Shown: positions 52,240 to 61,094, counted from the first letter of the stretch. The stretch is 64,000 bases of DNA from Larkinella humicola (GCF_008727875.1 NZ_VTWS01000001.1:310001-374000), one strand, 5' to 3'. Translations and numbers: made by a program. Notes: generated from the sequence alone by a model not told the origin.

Positions 52240-53750
52240 AATCAACGCTCACACCGCAACCCACCGTATTTATCATTTTCGGCGGAACCGGCGACTTAGC
52301 CTGGCGTAAACTCGCGCCGGCATTATACAACCTGTATTTAGACGGCTGGATGCCGTCCCATTTTTCAATCATCGGAACCGGTCGGACCCAACTTAGTGAT
52401 GATCAGTTCCGGGAAAAACTGCTGGAGGGCATCAACCTGTTTTCCCGTAGTGGCAAAGCCAAAGCCGAGCAATGGGACACGTTCAGCAAGAACATCTATT
52501 ATCAGGTTTCGGACCTGAAAGACACGAAGACCTACCAGGAATTGGGCAGCCGGATCGAGTCGTATGAAGCCGAGTGGAACGAGAAAGCCGACCTGATTTA
52601 TTACCTGGCGGTGGCTCCCAATTTTTTCCCGATCATTGCGGACAACATCGCTAAAAAATGTCCGAAAGACGGCATGGAGCGTACGCGCATTGTGATTGAA
52701 AAACCGTTCGGGCATGATCTGGAATCGGCCAAAGCCCTGAATAAACAATTGCAGGGCATTTTTGACGAGAAGCAGATCTACCGCATCGACCATTATTTGG
52801 GCAAGGAAACCGTGCAGAACATCATGGCCTTCCGGTTTGCCAACGCCCTGCTGGAACCGATCTGGAACCGCAACTACATCGACCACGTCCAGATTTCGGT
52901 GACCGAACAACTGGGCGTCGAAGACCGGGGCGGGTATTACGATGGGGCCGGGGCGACCCGCGACATGGTGCAGAACCACATTTTGCAGTTGCTGTGTCTG
53001 ATTGCGATGGAACCGCCGATCAACCTGGACGCCGACGAAATCCGGAACCGCCGGGTGGATGTCCTGAAATCCATGCGCCGGTTCGATGCCGACGCGATCC
53101 GGTTTTCGGCCGTTCGCGGGCAGTACGGCCACGGCTGGATTGAAGGGAAAGAAGTAGCAGGCTACCGGGAAGAACCGGAGGTGAACCCGGAGTCCAACAC
53201 GGAGACGTTTGCGGCCTTCAAATTTTTTGTCGACAACTGGCGCTGGCAGGATGTTCCGTTTTACCTCCGGACCGGCAAGCACCTGGCGCAGTCGGCCTCC
53301 ATCATTTCGATCCAGTTCAAGAACATTCCGCACTCGATTTTTCCGCCCGAATCCGCCGAGAACTGGCAGCAAAACCGCTTGGTTTTTAGCATTCAGCCCG
53401 AAATGAGCATCCGCTTGCAGATGCAGGCTAAACGGCCCGGTCTGGACATGACGCTGAATCCGGTAGATCTGGTGTTCGATTACAGTGGCACCTACCACGG
53501 AAAACCGCCTGAAGCCTACGAAACGCTTCTGCTCGACACGATGCTGGGCGACCAGACACTGTTCATGCGGAGCGATCAGGTGGAAGCCGCCTGGGATTTG
53601 ATTATGCCGATTTTACACGCCTGGGAAAGCAAGAAAAGCCTGAGTTTTCCGAATTATCCCGCCGGTTCGTGGGGGCCTGAAAACGCCGAAGCCCTCATTG
53701 CGCAGGACGGTTTTCACTGGTTTACCTTACCACTTAACGGGAAACATTGA
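52236..53750 (+). CDS. zwf: Glucose-6-phosphate 1-dehydrogenase
   Basis: A 504-residue NADP enzyme that opens the oxidative branch. The coenzyme motif is FIIFGGTGDLAWRKL at the N-terminus and the catalytic region RIDHYLGKETVQNIM (about residues 182-196) contains the active His. EKPFGHD precedes it. Full length. It overlaps gnd by 4 bp and pgl by 1 bp, so the three are translated from one message. Confidence 0.97.
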   Translation: MKSTLTPQPTVFIIFGGTGDLAWRKLAPALYNLYLDGWMPSHFSIIGTGRTQLSDDQFREKLLEGINLFSRSGKAKAEQWDTFSKNIYYQVSDLKDTKTYQELGSRIESYEAEWNEKADLIYYLAVAPNFFPIIADNIAKKCPKDGMERTRIVIEKPFGHDLESAKALNKQLQGIFDEKQIYRIDHYLGKETVQNIMAFRFANALLEPIWNRNYIDHVQISVTEQLGVEDRGGYYDGAGATRDMVQNHILQLLCLIAMEPPINLDADEIRNRRVDVLKSMRRFDADAIRFSAVRGQYGHGWIEGKEVAGYREEPEVNPESNTETFAAFKFFVDNWRWQDVPFYLRTGKHLAQSASIISIQFKNIPHSIFPPESAENWQQNRLVFSIQPEMSIRLQMQAKRPGLDMTLNPVDLVFDYSGTYHGKPPEAYETLLLDTMLGDQTLFMRSDQVEAAWDLIMPILHAWESKKSLSFPNYPAGSWGPENAEALIAQDGFHWFTLPLNGKH

Positions 53751-54478
53751 TGAGCCAGCCGATTTTACACGTCTCCAAAACCGCCGATCTGGCGGTTTTG
53801 GAACTGGCCGAATTCTTCATCCGAACGGCAAAGGAAACGATTGCCACAACGGGCCGGTTTTCGGTCGCGCTTTCGGGCGGCAGTTCGCCCAAAAAACTGT
53901 ATGAACTGCTCGCTTCGCCCGAATTCAGCAGCCAACTGGATTGGGACAAAGTCGATTTTTTCTTCGGCGACGAGCGCTACGTTCCCTCCGACGATCCGGA
54001 CAGCAATGCGCTGATGGTCAAAAAAGCGTTATTCGAGCCACTCCGGATTCCGGCCAAGAACATTTTTACGGTCGATACGAGCCTGTCGCCCGACGAAGCC
54101 GCGCTGAAGTATACCCAAGCCATTCAGCATCGGTATCAAGCGGAACAGGTCCGGTTTGACCTGGTGTTGCTGGGTCTGGGCGACAATTCGCACACCGCGT
54201 CGTTGTTTCCGCATACGCCGGTTTTGCACGATACCTCGGTTTCGGTCAAGGCGGTTTTTCTGGACGATCAGAACGTGTACCGCATCACGATGACCGCGCC
54301 CCTGATCAATCTGGCGCATCATCTGGCCTTTCTGGTCTACGGAAAAGGAAAGGCCGAAGCTGTTAATGCGGTTCTGAATGGGGCCGAAGACATTGATAAT
54401 CACCCCGCTCAACTGATTCGGGCCGCCGAGGGCGAGGTGCACTGGTTTTTGGATGAACCGGCTTTTTCTCAAATTTAG
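53750..54478 (+). CDS. pgl: 6-phosphogluconolactonase
   Basis: A 242-residue lactonase of the DevB/NagB-like fold that hydrolyses the lactone made by Zwf. Markers are FSVALSGGSSPKKLYE, VDFFFGDERYVPSDDPDSN and LLGLGDNSHTASLFP. The start is the ATG at 53750, one base inside the zwf stop. It is last in the group; the hairpin at 54487-54606 follows 8 bp later and may end the transcript. Confidence 0.95.
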   Translation: MSQPILHVSKTADLAVLELAEFFIRTAKETIATTGRFSVALSGGSSPKKLYELLASPEFSSQLDWDKVDFFFGDERYVPSDDPDSNALMVKKALFEPLRIPAKNIFTVDTSLSPDEAALKYTQAIQHRYQAEQVRFDLVLLGLGDNSHTASLFPHTPVLHDTSVSVKAVFLDDQNVYRITMTAPLINLAHHLAFLVYGKGKAEAVNAVLNGAEDIDNHPAQLIRAAEGEVHWFLDEPAFSQI

Positions 54479-54486
54479 AGGGTTGT

Positions 54487-54606
54487 AGGATGGCTGGATG
54501 GTTAGAATGGTTGTATGGTTAAAAATGGTTGGCAAGCGCACGCAATTGAACGCGCCAGCCAACCATTTTTAACCATTCAGCCATCCTAACCATTTTCAAC
54601 CATCCA
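54487..54606. repeat. Hairpin after pgl with related tip (family E)
   Basis: The core ATGGTTAAAAATGGTTGGC (54515-54533) pairs exactly with 54558-54576. Repeated ATGGTT-type words extend the arms to 54487 and 54606. The 24-nt loop carries GCGCACGCAA and GAACGCG, close to the tips at 38580 and 48922. Confidence 0.8.
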
Positions 54607-54617
54607 CTTTCAAAACG

Positions 54618-55508
54618 ATGTCCTTTCTCCGACTGCTCTGGCAAATTCCCGTTGCCTTTTTTGCCGTGAGCCTGCTCAGTCTTTTCATCCATGAATACGC
54701 CACGGCGCGACCCAGCGTACGGACCAAAGACATTCCGTACGTAAAAGCCGACGCTCCGGATTTCGATGCAGAACGGCATGTACTCGACGTGTATGCGCCT
54801 AAGCAAAAAGCCGAGCGACCTTTTCCCGTCGTGGTTTTTATTCACGGCGGTAACTGGGACAGCGGCAGTAAAAATCTCTATTCGTTCATCGGCCGTCGCT
54901 TGGCCAAACAGAAGATGGTGGCCGTCATCATCAATTACCGCCTTTCCCCGGCGGTTTTGGTGCCCGGCATGGCCGACGATTGTGTTCGCGCCGTGCTTTG
55001 GACTTCGCAGAACATCGCCGAATTTGGCGGAGATCCCAACCGGATTTTCGTCATGGGCCACTCGGCGGGGGGCGGGTTGGCGGCTTTGATAGCCACGGAC
55101 GACCGGTTGTTTCAGACGTTCGGACTGACCCAAAATCCCATCAAGGGCGCCATTCTCGATGATCCGGCCGGGTTGAATATGTTCGACTATCTGCAGAAAA
55201 TGGAGTATCCCAATGATGAACAATACCTCGTTCCGTTCGGGAAAGATTCCACGGTTTGGCGGGCGATGTCGGCTCACTACCAGGTTACGTCCGCCAGTCC
55301 GCCGATGCTGATCTACGCCGGAAGCCGCACGTATCCGAGCATTGCCAGCAGTACTCAAAAATTCCACGAGCGGCTCCGGGAACTCGGTGTAAAGCATGAT
55401 TACAAAGTTCTTCCGGGCAAAAAACACGTCGGGATGGTGACGCAGCTTTACTGGCAAAATAACCTCATTTACCGGGAGTTACGAACGTTTGTCGGCGCAA
55501 AATCGTAG
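54618..55508 (+). CDS. Alpha/beta hydrolase, carboxylesterase-like (BD-FAE group)
   Basis: A 296-residue hydrolase anchored or exported by an N-terminal hydrophobic segment (about residues 8-26). The oxyanion HGGNW (about residue 76), the nucleophile GHSAGGG (Ser about residue 149) and the C-terminal His in GKKHVGMV mark the family. The Asp should be in or near the segment after PPMLIYAG; it is less clear. It may de-esterify acetylated glycans. Its direction is convergent with the pyruvyl-transferase-like locus, so it is not co-transcribed with it. Confidence 0.85.
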   Translation: MSFLRLLWQIPVAFFAVSLLSLFIHEYATARPSVRTKDIPYVKADAPDFDAERHVLDVYAPKQKAERPFPVVVFIHGGNWDSGSKNLYSFIGRRLAKQKMVAVIINYRLSPAVLVPGMADDCVRAVLWTSQNIAEFGGDPNRIFVMGHSAGGGLAALIATDDRLFQTFGLTQNPIKGAILDDPAGLNMFDYLQKMEYPNDEQYLVPFGKDSTVWRAMSAHYQVTSASPPMLIYAGSRTYPSIASSTQKFHERLRELGVKHDYKVLPGKKHVGMVTQLYWQNNLIYRELRTFVGAKS

Positions 55509-55528
55509 GCAAAACGCGAAGGTCGCCC

Positions 55529-56800
55529 CTAGGCTCCGACGTTTTTCTTCACCACCGCCATCGTTTCTTTTTGTCGCTGATTGACAAACTGCTTGCCTTT
55601 CAGGGCCTTCGCTTTGGCAGCTTTGGGATCTTTGGCCATCGCCAGAACCGCCGGGACAATCCCCGCAACGTCTTTGGGCGTATCCAGATCAAAAAGCCAG
55701 TCGCCCAGACCAATATCGCGCCACATGGCCCCTTTGCTGGTTTGTTCTTCAAACCGGCAGACGATGGCCGGAATGCCCAGCGCGATGCACATGATGGGCG
55801 AATGCATTTCGATGCCGAACAAGCCCGCCGAGCGAATGTAGGTGCTGACGGCTTCGTCGGTGAGCCAGTAGTGATCGCGCCAGACGACTTTCGCTTTCAC
55901 ATCGTCCGGCAGCGGATCATACAGCATTTCCTTGCCAATCCGGACCTGGGTTTCGTTTTCGGGAACAATCAGGATTTTCATCGAAGTCTGGCGAACGACG
56001 GCAATGATGGCTTCCCGAATCGGCTTGTTATCCTGTTCCTTCATGGCCTCATTCCGGGCGTGTTTTTCCGGGTTGACCGACAGTTTTTTCTGCGGGAGTT
56101 CCCACCAGGGCGAAAACCGCAGTTGCGGAATCACACACAGAAACTTGCCGGTTTCCAGCCCGTGTTCCTTCAAAAAAGTGTCGGCGGCTTTGTCGTTCCG
56201 GATGTCCACGGCAAACGCACCGTCGGGGCAGAACTCCATAATCGGACAGGCAACGCCCTTCGACTTGGCAAATTCCATCGAAACTGAATCCCGGAAATAG
56301 GCAAACCGGGCTTTGGTGAGTAGCTCAACATCTGCCGGATTGAACTTCCAGCGGTCTTCGGGAAAACCGTATACGCCGGGCCAGGTGATGCCGTAAATGC
56401 CGTACGGTTTGCCCGTTTGCTGCCATAGTTCAATTTCTTTCCGACCCACCAGCGACGGCCCGGAGCCGTGCAGCAGAAAACCGCATTCGGAAATGGCCGC
56501 CTTCTTTTCTTCTGCTGATTTCAGGATAATCAGTTTGGGAAACCGCTTCATCAGCATTTCCTCCACGCCGTTGCCCACATTGGATGGCCACAAACGCACC
56601 TCGACATCGGGCAGGTACTTTTCCAGCAACGTCAGAACGCCGGGCGTATGGGCAATGTCGCCGATGTTTTCCGTCTGCCACGAGGAGCGGAGAATGATGG
56701 ATTTTTTTGCGGGAAATATCGCGTTGGCGAGGGACGGCATACTGAGTAGCAACCCGATCAGTGACGGCGTTTGCTTCAGGAATTCTCTGCGGTTTGGCAT
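55529..56800 (-). CDS. Tat-exported polysaccharide pyruvyl transferase-family protein A
   Basis: A 423-residue protein from the ATG at 56800 with a Tat signal (PNRREFLKQTPSLIGLLL). The fold is that of PF04230 (CsaB/WcaK-like). The first nucleotide-like loop is ENIGDIAHTPGVLTLLEKYL (about residues 45-64), followed by FLLHGSGPSLVGRKE and the second-half motif SAGLFGIEMHSPIMCIALGI. Known members attach pyruvate ketals from phosphoenolpyruvate to sugars in the cytosol. This one should be exported, and the Arg of the usual R-x-H is Glu. Last gene of the SusC/SusD locus. Its real reaction is unknown. Confidence 0.82.
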   Translation of the reverse strand: MPNRREFLKQTPSLIGLLLSMPSLANAIFPAKKSIILRSSWQTENIGDIAHTPGVLTLLEKYLPDVEVRLWPSNVGNGVEEMLMKRFPKLIILKSAEEKKAAISECGFLLHGSGPSLVGRKEIELWQQTGKPYGIYGITWPGVYGFPEDRWKFNPADVELLTKARFAYFRDSVSMEFAKSKGVACPIMEFCPDGAFAVDIRNDKAADTFLKEHGLETGKFLCVIPQLRFSPWWELPQKKLSVNPEKHARNEAMKEQDNKPIREAIIAVVRQTSMKILIVPENETQVRIGKEMLYDPLPDDVKAKVVWRDHYWLTDEAVSTYIRSAGLFGIEMHSPIMCIALGIPAIVCRFEEQTSKGAMWRDIGLGDWLFDLDTPKDVAGIVPAVLAMAKDPKAAKAKALKGKQFVNQRQKETMAVVKKNVGA

Positions 56801-56830
56801 GAGTACTCGGTTGGACGTTAGGGTGAGGAG

Positions 56831-56880
56831 TCCCGGATTGCACCCGGGATTATCCATAGAAAAGCCCGGTGGGCTTGGTG
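56831..56880. repeat. REP-like half element between paralogues A and B (family B)
   Basis: TCCCGGATTGCACCCGGGAT (56831-56850), then TATCC and the CAAGCCC-type word, match one arm of the elements at 11646-11882 and 58248-58440. CCCGG..CCGGG itself forms a short stem. Only one half is present. Confidence 0.6.
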
Positions 56881-56886
56881 GGTTGG

Positions 56887-58161
56887 CTAGACCGCCAGTG
56901 TTTTGCCCACGATTGCCATGGTTTCGCGCTGGCGTTTTTCAACAAAACTTCGGGCTTTCGCGGCTTTTGCTTTGGCGGTTTTTGGGTCTTTGGCCATCGC
57001 CAGAACCGTCGGGACGATGCGGGCCACTTCCTCGGGTTTGTCCATATCGAACAGCCAGTCGCCCAGACCAATATCCCGCCACATGATGCCCTTACTCGTT
57101 TGTTCGTCGAACCGGCAAACGATGGCCGGAACGCCGTTGCCGACGCACATGATGGGCGAGTGCATTTCCAGCCCAAACAAACCCGCCGAACGCATGTAAG
57201 TACTGATGGCCTCACCAGTGAGCCAGTAGCGATCCCGCCAGACGACTTTTGCTTTGACATCGGCGGGCAGTGGATCGTACAGCATTTCTTTGCCAATGGC
57301 CACCTGCGTTTCGTCTTCCGGACAAATCAGGATTTTCATCGGAGTTTGCCGGACCACGGCGCTGATGGCTTCGCGGAGCACGGCGTGATCGTGTTCTTTC
57401 ATTTCCTCATTCCGGGTGTGCTTAAATTCGTCAAAAGCGGCTTTTTTGGCGGGAATTTTCCAATAGGGCGTATACCGCAGCCGGGGAATGACGCACATGA
57501 ATTTGCCGGTTTCCAGTTGGTGCGCCTTGAGAAAAGCCTCCGCTGACGCATCGTCCCGCAGATCGACCGCAAAAGCGGCATCCGGACCATATTCCATGAT
57601 GGGGCAGGTGATTCCTTTTTCCTTCGCAAACTTTAACGAAGCCGAATCCCGGAAAAAGATAAACTGCGCTTTACTGATCAGTTCTACCTCAGCCGCCGAG
57701 GTGGCGTTGGAGGCCAGTGGTGTCGGGAAAACGCCGTGCAGCGAAATTCCATAGATGCCGAACGGTTTGCCGGTTTCCCGGTGCCAGCGATCCACGTCTT
57801 TGCGGGCCACCAGCGAAGACCCGGAACTGTGCAGCAAAAAGTCGCAGTCGTTGAAAGCTGCCGAAATCTTTTCCGGGCCTTTTAGAATGATCACTTTTGG
57901 AAAGCGTTTCTGAAGGAGTTCTTCCACACCGTTGCCAATATCTGACGGCCAGAGTTGAATCGTGACGTCGGGCAGGTACCGTTCCAGCAGGGTGAGGATG
58001 CCCGGCGTGTGTCCAATGTCGCCGATGTTGACAGTTTGCCAGGCCGAACGCAGCAGAATGGTTTTTTTTGCGGCTCCAGCTGCGTTGGCAAGAGACGGAA
58101 TGCTCATCAGCAGGCCGATGAGGGCGGGCGTTTGTTGGAGAAAAGATCGGCGGTTTTGCAT
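56887..58161 (-). CDS. Tat-exported polysaccharide pyruvyl transferase-family protein B
   Basis: A 424-residue paralogue of A. The Tat signal is MQNRRSFLQQTPALIGLLMS. The first loop is VNIGDIGHTPGILTLLERYL, the middle LLHSSGSSLVARKDVDRWHR, and the second half SAGLFGLEMHSPIMCVGNG, again with Glu in place of Arg. The last 60 codons are almost the same as those of C at the DNA level (56890-57070 against 58452-58630), a sign of recent duplication or gene conversion. It is separated from C by 287 bp of repeats. Confidence 0.82.
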   Translation of the reverse strand: MQNRRSFLQQTPALIGLLMSIPSLANAAGAAKKTILLRSAWQTVNIGDIGHTPGILTLLERYLPDVTIQLWPSDIGNGVEELLQKRFPKVIILKGPEKISAAFNDCDFLLHSSGSSLVARKDVDRWHRETGKPFGIYGISLHGVFPTPLASNATSAAEVELISKAQFIFFRDSASLKFAKEKGITCPIMEYGPDAAFAVDLRDDASAEAFLKAHQLETGKFMCVIPRLRYTPYWKIPAKKAAFDEFKHTRNEEMKEHDHAVLREAISAVVRQTPMKILICPEDETQVAIGKEMLYDPLPADVKAKVVWRDRYWLTGEAISTYMRSAGLFGLEMHSPIMCVGNGVPAIVCRFDEQTSKGIMWRDIGLGDWLFDMDKPEEVARIVPTVLAMAKDPKTAKAKAAKARSFVEKRQRETMAIVGKTLAV

Positions 58162-58247
58162 GAGAGCAACGGTTTAGAATGTCATTACAATTGGTTTTCC
58201 GGCTAAAGCCGAGGGCTACTGTCCCCCAAGCACAGACCCCGCCCTAA

Positions 58248-58440
58248 GGCCCGCAGGGCTTGATCTGGATAACCCCGGGTGCAACCCGGGGCTACGGGGC
58301 TACGGGGCTACGGGGCTACGGGGCTATGGGGCTATGGGGCATAGGCTATCCGGGAGCGGGCGATCTCCAGGGACACGACCCCACGCGACTGTCCCCGGGT
58401 TGCACCCGGGGTTATCCACAGTCAAGCCCTTCGGGCTTGG
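58248..58440. repeat. REP-like pair flanking a tandem repeat, between paralogues B and C (family B)
   Basis: The left unit (58248-58292: CCCGCAGGGCTTG, GGATAACCCCGGGTGCAACC) and the right unit (58393-58440: CCCCGGGTTGCACC, GGTTATCC, CAAGCCC) are inverted copies. They enclose the 8-bp tandem repeat and about 55 bp of other sequence. The units match the arms at 11646-11882. The spacer 58162-58448 holds no gene. Confidence 0.75.
58291..58338 (+). repeat. 8-bp tandem repeat (six units)
   Basis: Four copies of GCTACGGG are followed by two of GCTATGGG, then a partial unit. It lies inside the REP-like pair. Such runs vary in number by strand slippage. Confidence 0.9.
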
Positions 58441-58448
58441 TGTAATGG

Positions 58449-59735
58449 CTAGACAGCCAGGGTTTTGCTCACAACGGCCATCGTTTCACGCTGGCGTTTT
58501 TCAACAAAACTTCGGGCTTTTGCGGCTTTGGCCTTGGCGGCTTTGGGGTCTTTGGCCATGGCCAGAACCGCCGGAACAATCCGGGCCACTTCCTCGGGTT
58601 TGTCCATATCGAACAGCCAGTCGCCCAGACCAATATCGCGCCACATAAACCCTTTGCTGGTTTGTTCGGCAAAGCGGCAGACAATGGCCGGTATGCCGTG
58701 GCCGATGCACATGATGGGCGAGTGCATTTCGAGTCCGAACAAGCCCGCCGACAGCAGATAGGTGCTGAGCGCTTCGTCGGTGAGCCAATACCGGTCGCGC
58801 CACACCACGTTTTTCTTCACATCCTCCGGCAGTTTATCCAACAGAATTTCCTTGCCCAGTTTGACCTGGGTTTCGTCTTCCGGAACAATCAGGATTTTTA
58901 ACCCGGTCTGGCGCACCACGGCAATGATCGCTTCCCGCAGGGGGGCGTTGTCGTGCTCCTTCATCTTTTCATTAATGGCATTTCGTTCCGCGTCGAAGGG
59001 TGTTTTTTTGGCGGGAATTTCCCAGTAGGGCGTAAACCGGGTGCGCGGAATCACGCACAGAAATTTACCCGCTTCCAATCCATGTTTCGACAGAAAGTCG
59101 GTAGCGGCCTGGTCATTCCGGAAATCCACAGCGAAAGCTCCATCCGGGCAAAATTCCATAACCGGACTTTTAATCCCGAATTCTTTCGCTACTTTCAGCG
59201 AAACCGAATCCCGGAAAAACGCAAATCGGGCATTGTTCAACAACCCGACGTCCAGCGCATTGACCTTGCTGGCGGCCGGGCCGGGCGCATAGACACCGGG
59301 AAAGGTGATGCCGTAAATCCCGTACGGTTTGCCGGTTTCCTGGTGCCAGCGTTCTACATCCTTGCGGGCCACGAGCGACGGCCCGGAGCCGTGCAGCAGA
59401 AAGTCGCATTCTTTCAGGGTAGCCGCAATCTCTTCCGGTGTCTGGACAATGGCAACCTTGGGAAACCGGCGTTTGAGCAACTCCTCAACGCCATTTCCGA
59501 CGCTGCTCGGCCAGAGCCGGATGCTGGCGTCGGGCAGGTATTTTTCCAGCAGCGACAGGACGCCGGGCGTGTGCCCGATGTCGCCGATGTTGACCGTTTG
59601 CCACGACGACCGCAGCACAATGGCGGGTGCTTTTTTACCGGAAATGCCTTTTATCGATGCCAGGAGGGAAGCGGTTGCCAGGGCAGCACTTTTCAGGAAA
59701 ATGCGTCGATTGGAATACGTTGAATCAGGTGTCAT
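58449..59735 (-). CDS. Tat-exported polysaccharide pyruvyl transferase-family protein C
   Basis: A 428-residue paralogue. The Tat signal is SNRRIFLKSAALATASLL. Loop one reads VNIGDIGHTPGVLSLLEKYL, the middle FLLHGSGPSLVARKDVERWH, and the second half SAGLFGLEMHSPIMCIGHGI with Glu in place of the Arg. Its C-terminal region is nearly the same as that of B. The start lies 1 bp after the stop of D, so C and D are coupled. Confidence 0.82.
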   Translation of the reverse strand: MTPDSTYSNRRIFLKSAALATASLLASIKGISGKKAPAIVLRSSWQTVNIGDIGHTPGVLSLLEKYLPDASIRLWPSSVGNGVEELLKRRFPKVAIVQTPEEIAATLKECDFLLHGSGPSLVARKDVERWHQETGKPYGIYGITFPGVYAPGPAASKVNALDVGLLNNARFAFFRDSVSLKVAKEFGIKSPVMEFCPDGAFAVDFRNDQAATDFLSKHGLEAGKFLCVIPRTRFTPYWEIPAKKTPFDAERNAINEKMKEHDNAPLREAIIAVVRQTGLKILIVPEDETQVKLGKEILLDKLPEDVKKNVVWRDRYWLTDEALSTYLLSAGLFGLEMHSPIMCIGHGIPAIVCRFAEQTSKGFMWRDIGLGDWLFDMDKPEEVARIVPAVLAMAKDPKAAKAKAAKARSFVEKRQRETMAVVSKTLAV

Positions 59736-59736
59736 A

Positions 59737-61083
59737 CTATTTGGTGCTTGGTAAACCCACGATTTTGCGGACAGCCATCATGGTTTCGGACTGACGTTTT
59801 TGCACGAATGCCATCGCCTTTTGCGCCTTGGCTTTGGCCGCCGGATAGTCGCGGTGAATTTTAGAGAGCTGGTCGATCCAGGCCGAAGCCGGGCTTTCGT
59901 CCACTTCAAACAGCCACTCAGGCAAGCCGATGTCGCGAAACATCCAGCCTTTTCGACCATGGAAATGGGAGCGAACGTGAACCACCGGTTTGCCGAGGGC
60001 CAGGCCCATAATCAGCGAATGCGGTTCCATACCAATCAGTGAATGAGCGCGGGCATAAACCGACATGGCTTCATCGGCATTCCAGAAGGTGTCGCGCAAA
60101 ACGACTTTCTGCCGGGTGGTCGCGTCCAGTTGGTCGTACAGGTGGTTTTTCGCCTGCGGCATTTCTTTGTCTACTTCCGGCGCCAGCAGCACTTTATAAC
60201 CGGTTTCCCTGACCCAGTGCGTAATGACTTCCCGGATTTTAGCCATCCGGGTGCGGTCCTGTTCCTGTTGCCCGGGCGTTGGTTTCGTGGGATTCAGTAA
60301 ATTTCCTTCCCCTTTTTCGTTGAAATGGGGCGTGTTGGTTCGGATAATAACCACCAGAAATCGGCCATCTTCCAGACCCGCCTGTTTCAGATACGCCAGC
60401 CCTTTGCGTTCATCGCGGATATCGATTCCAAAACAGCCGTCCGGGGCAAATTCGAGGATAGACGGATGGAAGGTTTCAGCTTTCAGAAAGTTGAGCGATT
60501 CGTTGTCGCGGGCATACAGAAAAGCCGCCCGGTTCAGAATATCCCGAAAAAAATACTGCGAAGGTGGGGCGAATTTATCGAACGACTGTCCATAAATACC
60601 GAACGGAATCCCCCGGTCATAACAGTAATAAAACGGCGTCAGCGCCCGGATTGGGCCGCCCCATTCGTAGTTATACAAGCCGTAATTAAACGATTGGCTC
60701 GAATTATGAATAAGCAGATCCGTCTGGTCAAAAGCCGCTTTCAGCTCGTCCGAAAGGGTGTCGCCTGTATAAAAATTACCCCGCACAATTTTGACTTTCG
60801 GGAAATTTTGGGTCACCAGCTTTTCGGTTTCGGGCCGGGGTTCGGCGTGCCAGAGGAGCAGTTGCACTTCCGGAATATGGCGTTCGAGGAGCCTTAACGT
60901 GCCGGGCGTGTGACCCTGATCGCCGATGTTGGCATCCCGCCACGAGGAGCGGAGCATGATGGTCGGCGTCTTCTTCGGAACGAAAGAATGCGGAACCGGG
61001 TGTTGTGTTCCCATCGGTGGCAGGGCAGCGGTGGCCACCGACAGGCTGGTTGTTTTCAGAAAGTCTCTTCGACTGCGCATCAT
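59737..61083 (-). CDS. Tat-exported polysaccharide pyruvyl transferase-family protein D (divergent)
   Basis: A 448-residue member and the most divergent of the four. The Tat signal is MRSRRDFLKTTSLSVATAAL. The first loop is ANIGDQGHTPGTLRLLERHI and the second half SLIGMEPHSLIMGLALGKPV; Glu again replaces the Arg and Pro precedes His. The middle differs, with LLIHNSSQSFNYGLYNYEWG in place of the GSGPSLV loop. It is the first paralogue after SusD, 11 bp away, and probably represents the older branch from which A, B and C did not directly derive. Confidence 0.8.
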   Translation of the reverse strand: MMRSRRDFLKTTSLSVATAALPPMGTQHPVPHSFVPKKTPTIMLRSSWRDANIGDQGHTPGTLRLLERHIPEVQLLLWHAEPRPETEKLVTQNFPKVKIVRGNFYTGDTLSDELKAAFDQTDLLIHNSSQSFNYGLYNYEWGGPIRALTPFYYCYDRGIPFGIYGQSFDKFAPPSQYFFRDILNRAAFLYARDNESLNFLKAETFHPSILEFAPDGCFGIDIRDERKGLAYLKQAGLEDGRFLVVIIRTNTPHFNEKGEGNLLNPTKPTPGQQEQDRTRMAKIREVITHWVRETGYKVLLAPEVDKEMPQAKNHLYDQLDATTRQKVVLRDTFWNADEAMSVYARAHSLIGMEPHSLIMGLALGKPVVHVRSHFHGRKGWMFRDIGLPEWLFEVDESPASAWIDQLSKIHRDYPAAKAKAQKAMAFVQKRQSETMMAVRKIVGLPSTK

Positions 61084-61094
61084 GGTTGGTTCGA

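Noticed and set aside
54487-54606. Repeated ATGGTT words that could suggest a CRISPR array
   Set aside because: The units are short, irregular and form an inverted repeat; there are no equal spacers and no cas genes.
58291-58338. GCTACGGG repeats as a CRISPR array or iteron origin
   Set aside because: Units are directly adjacent without spacers, and no replication gene is near; a simple tandem repeat explains it.
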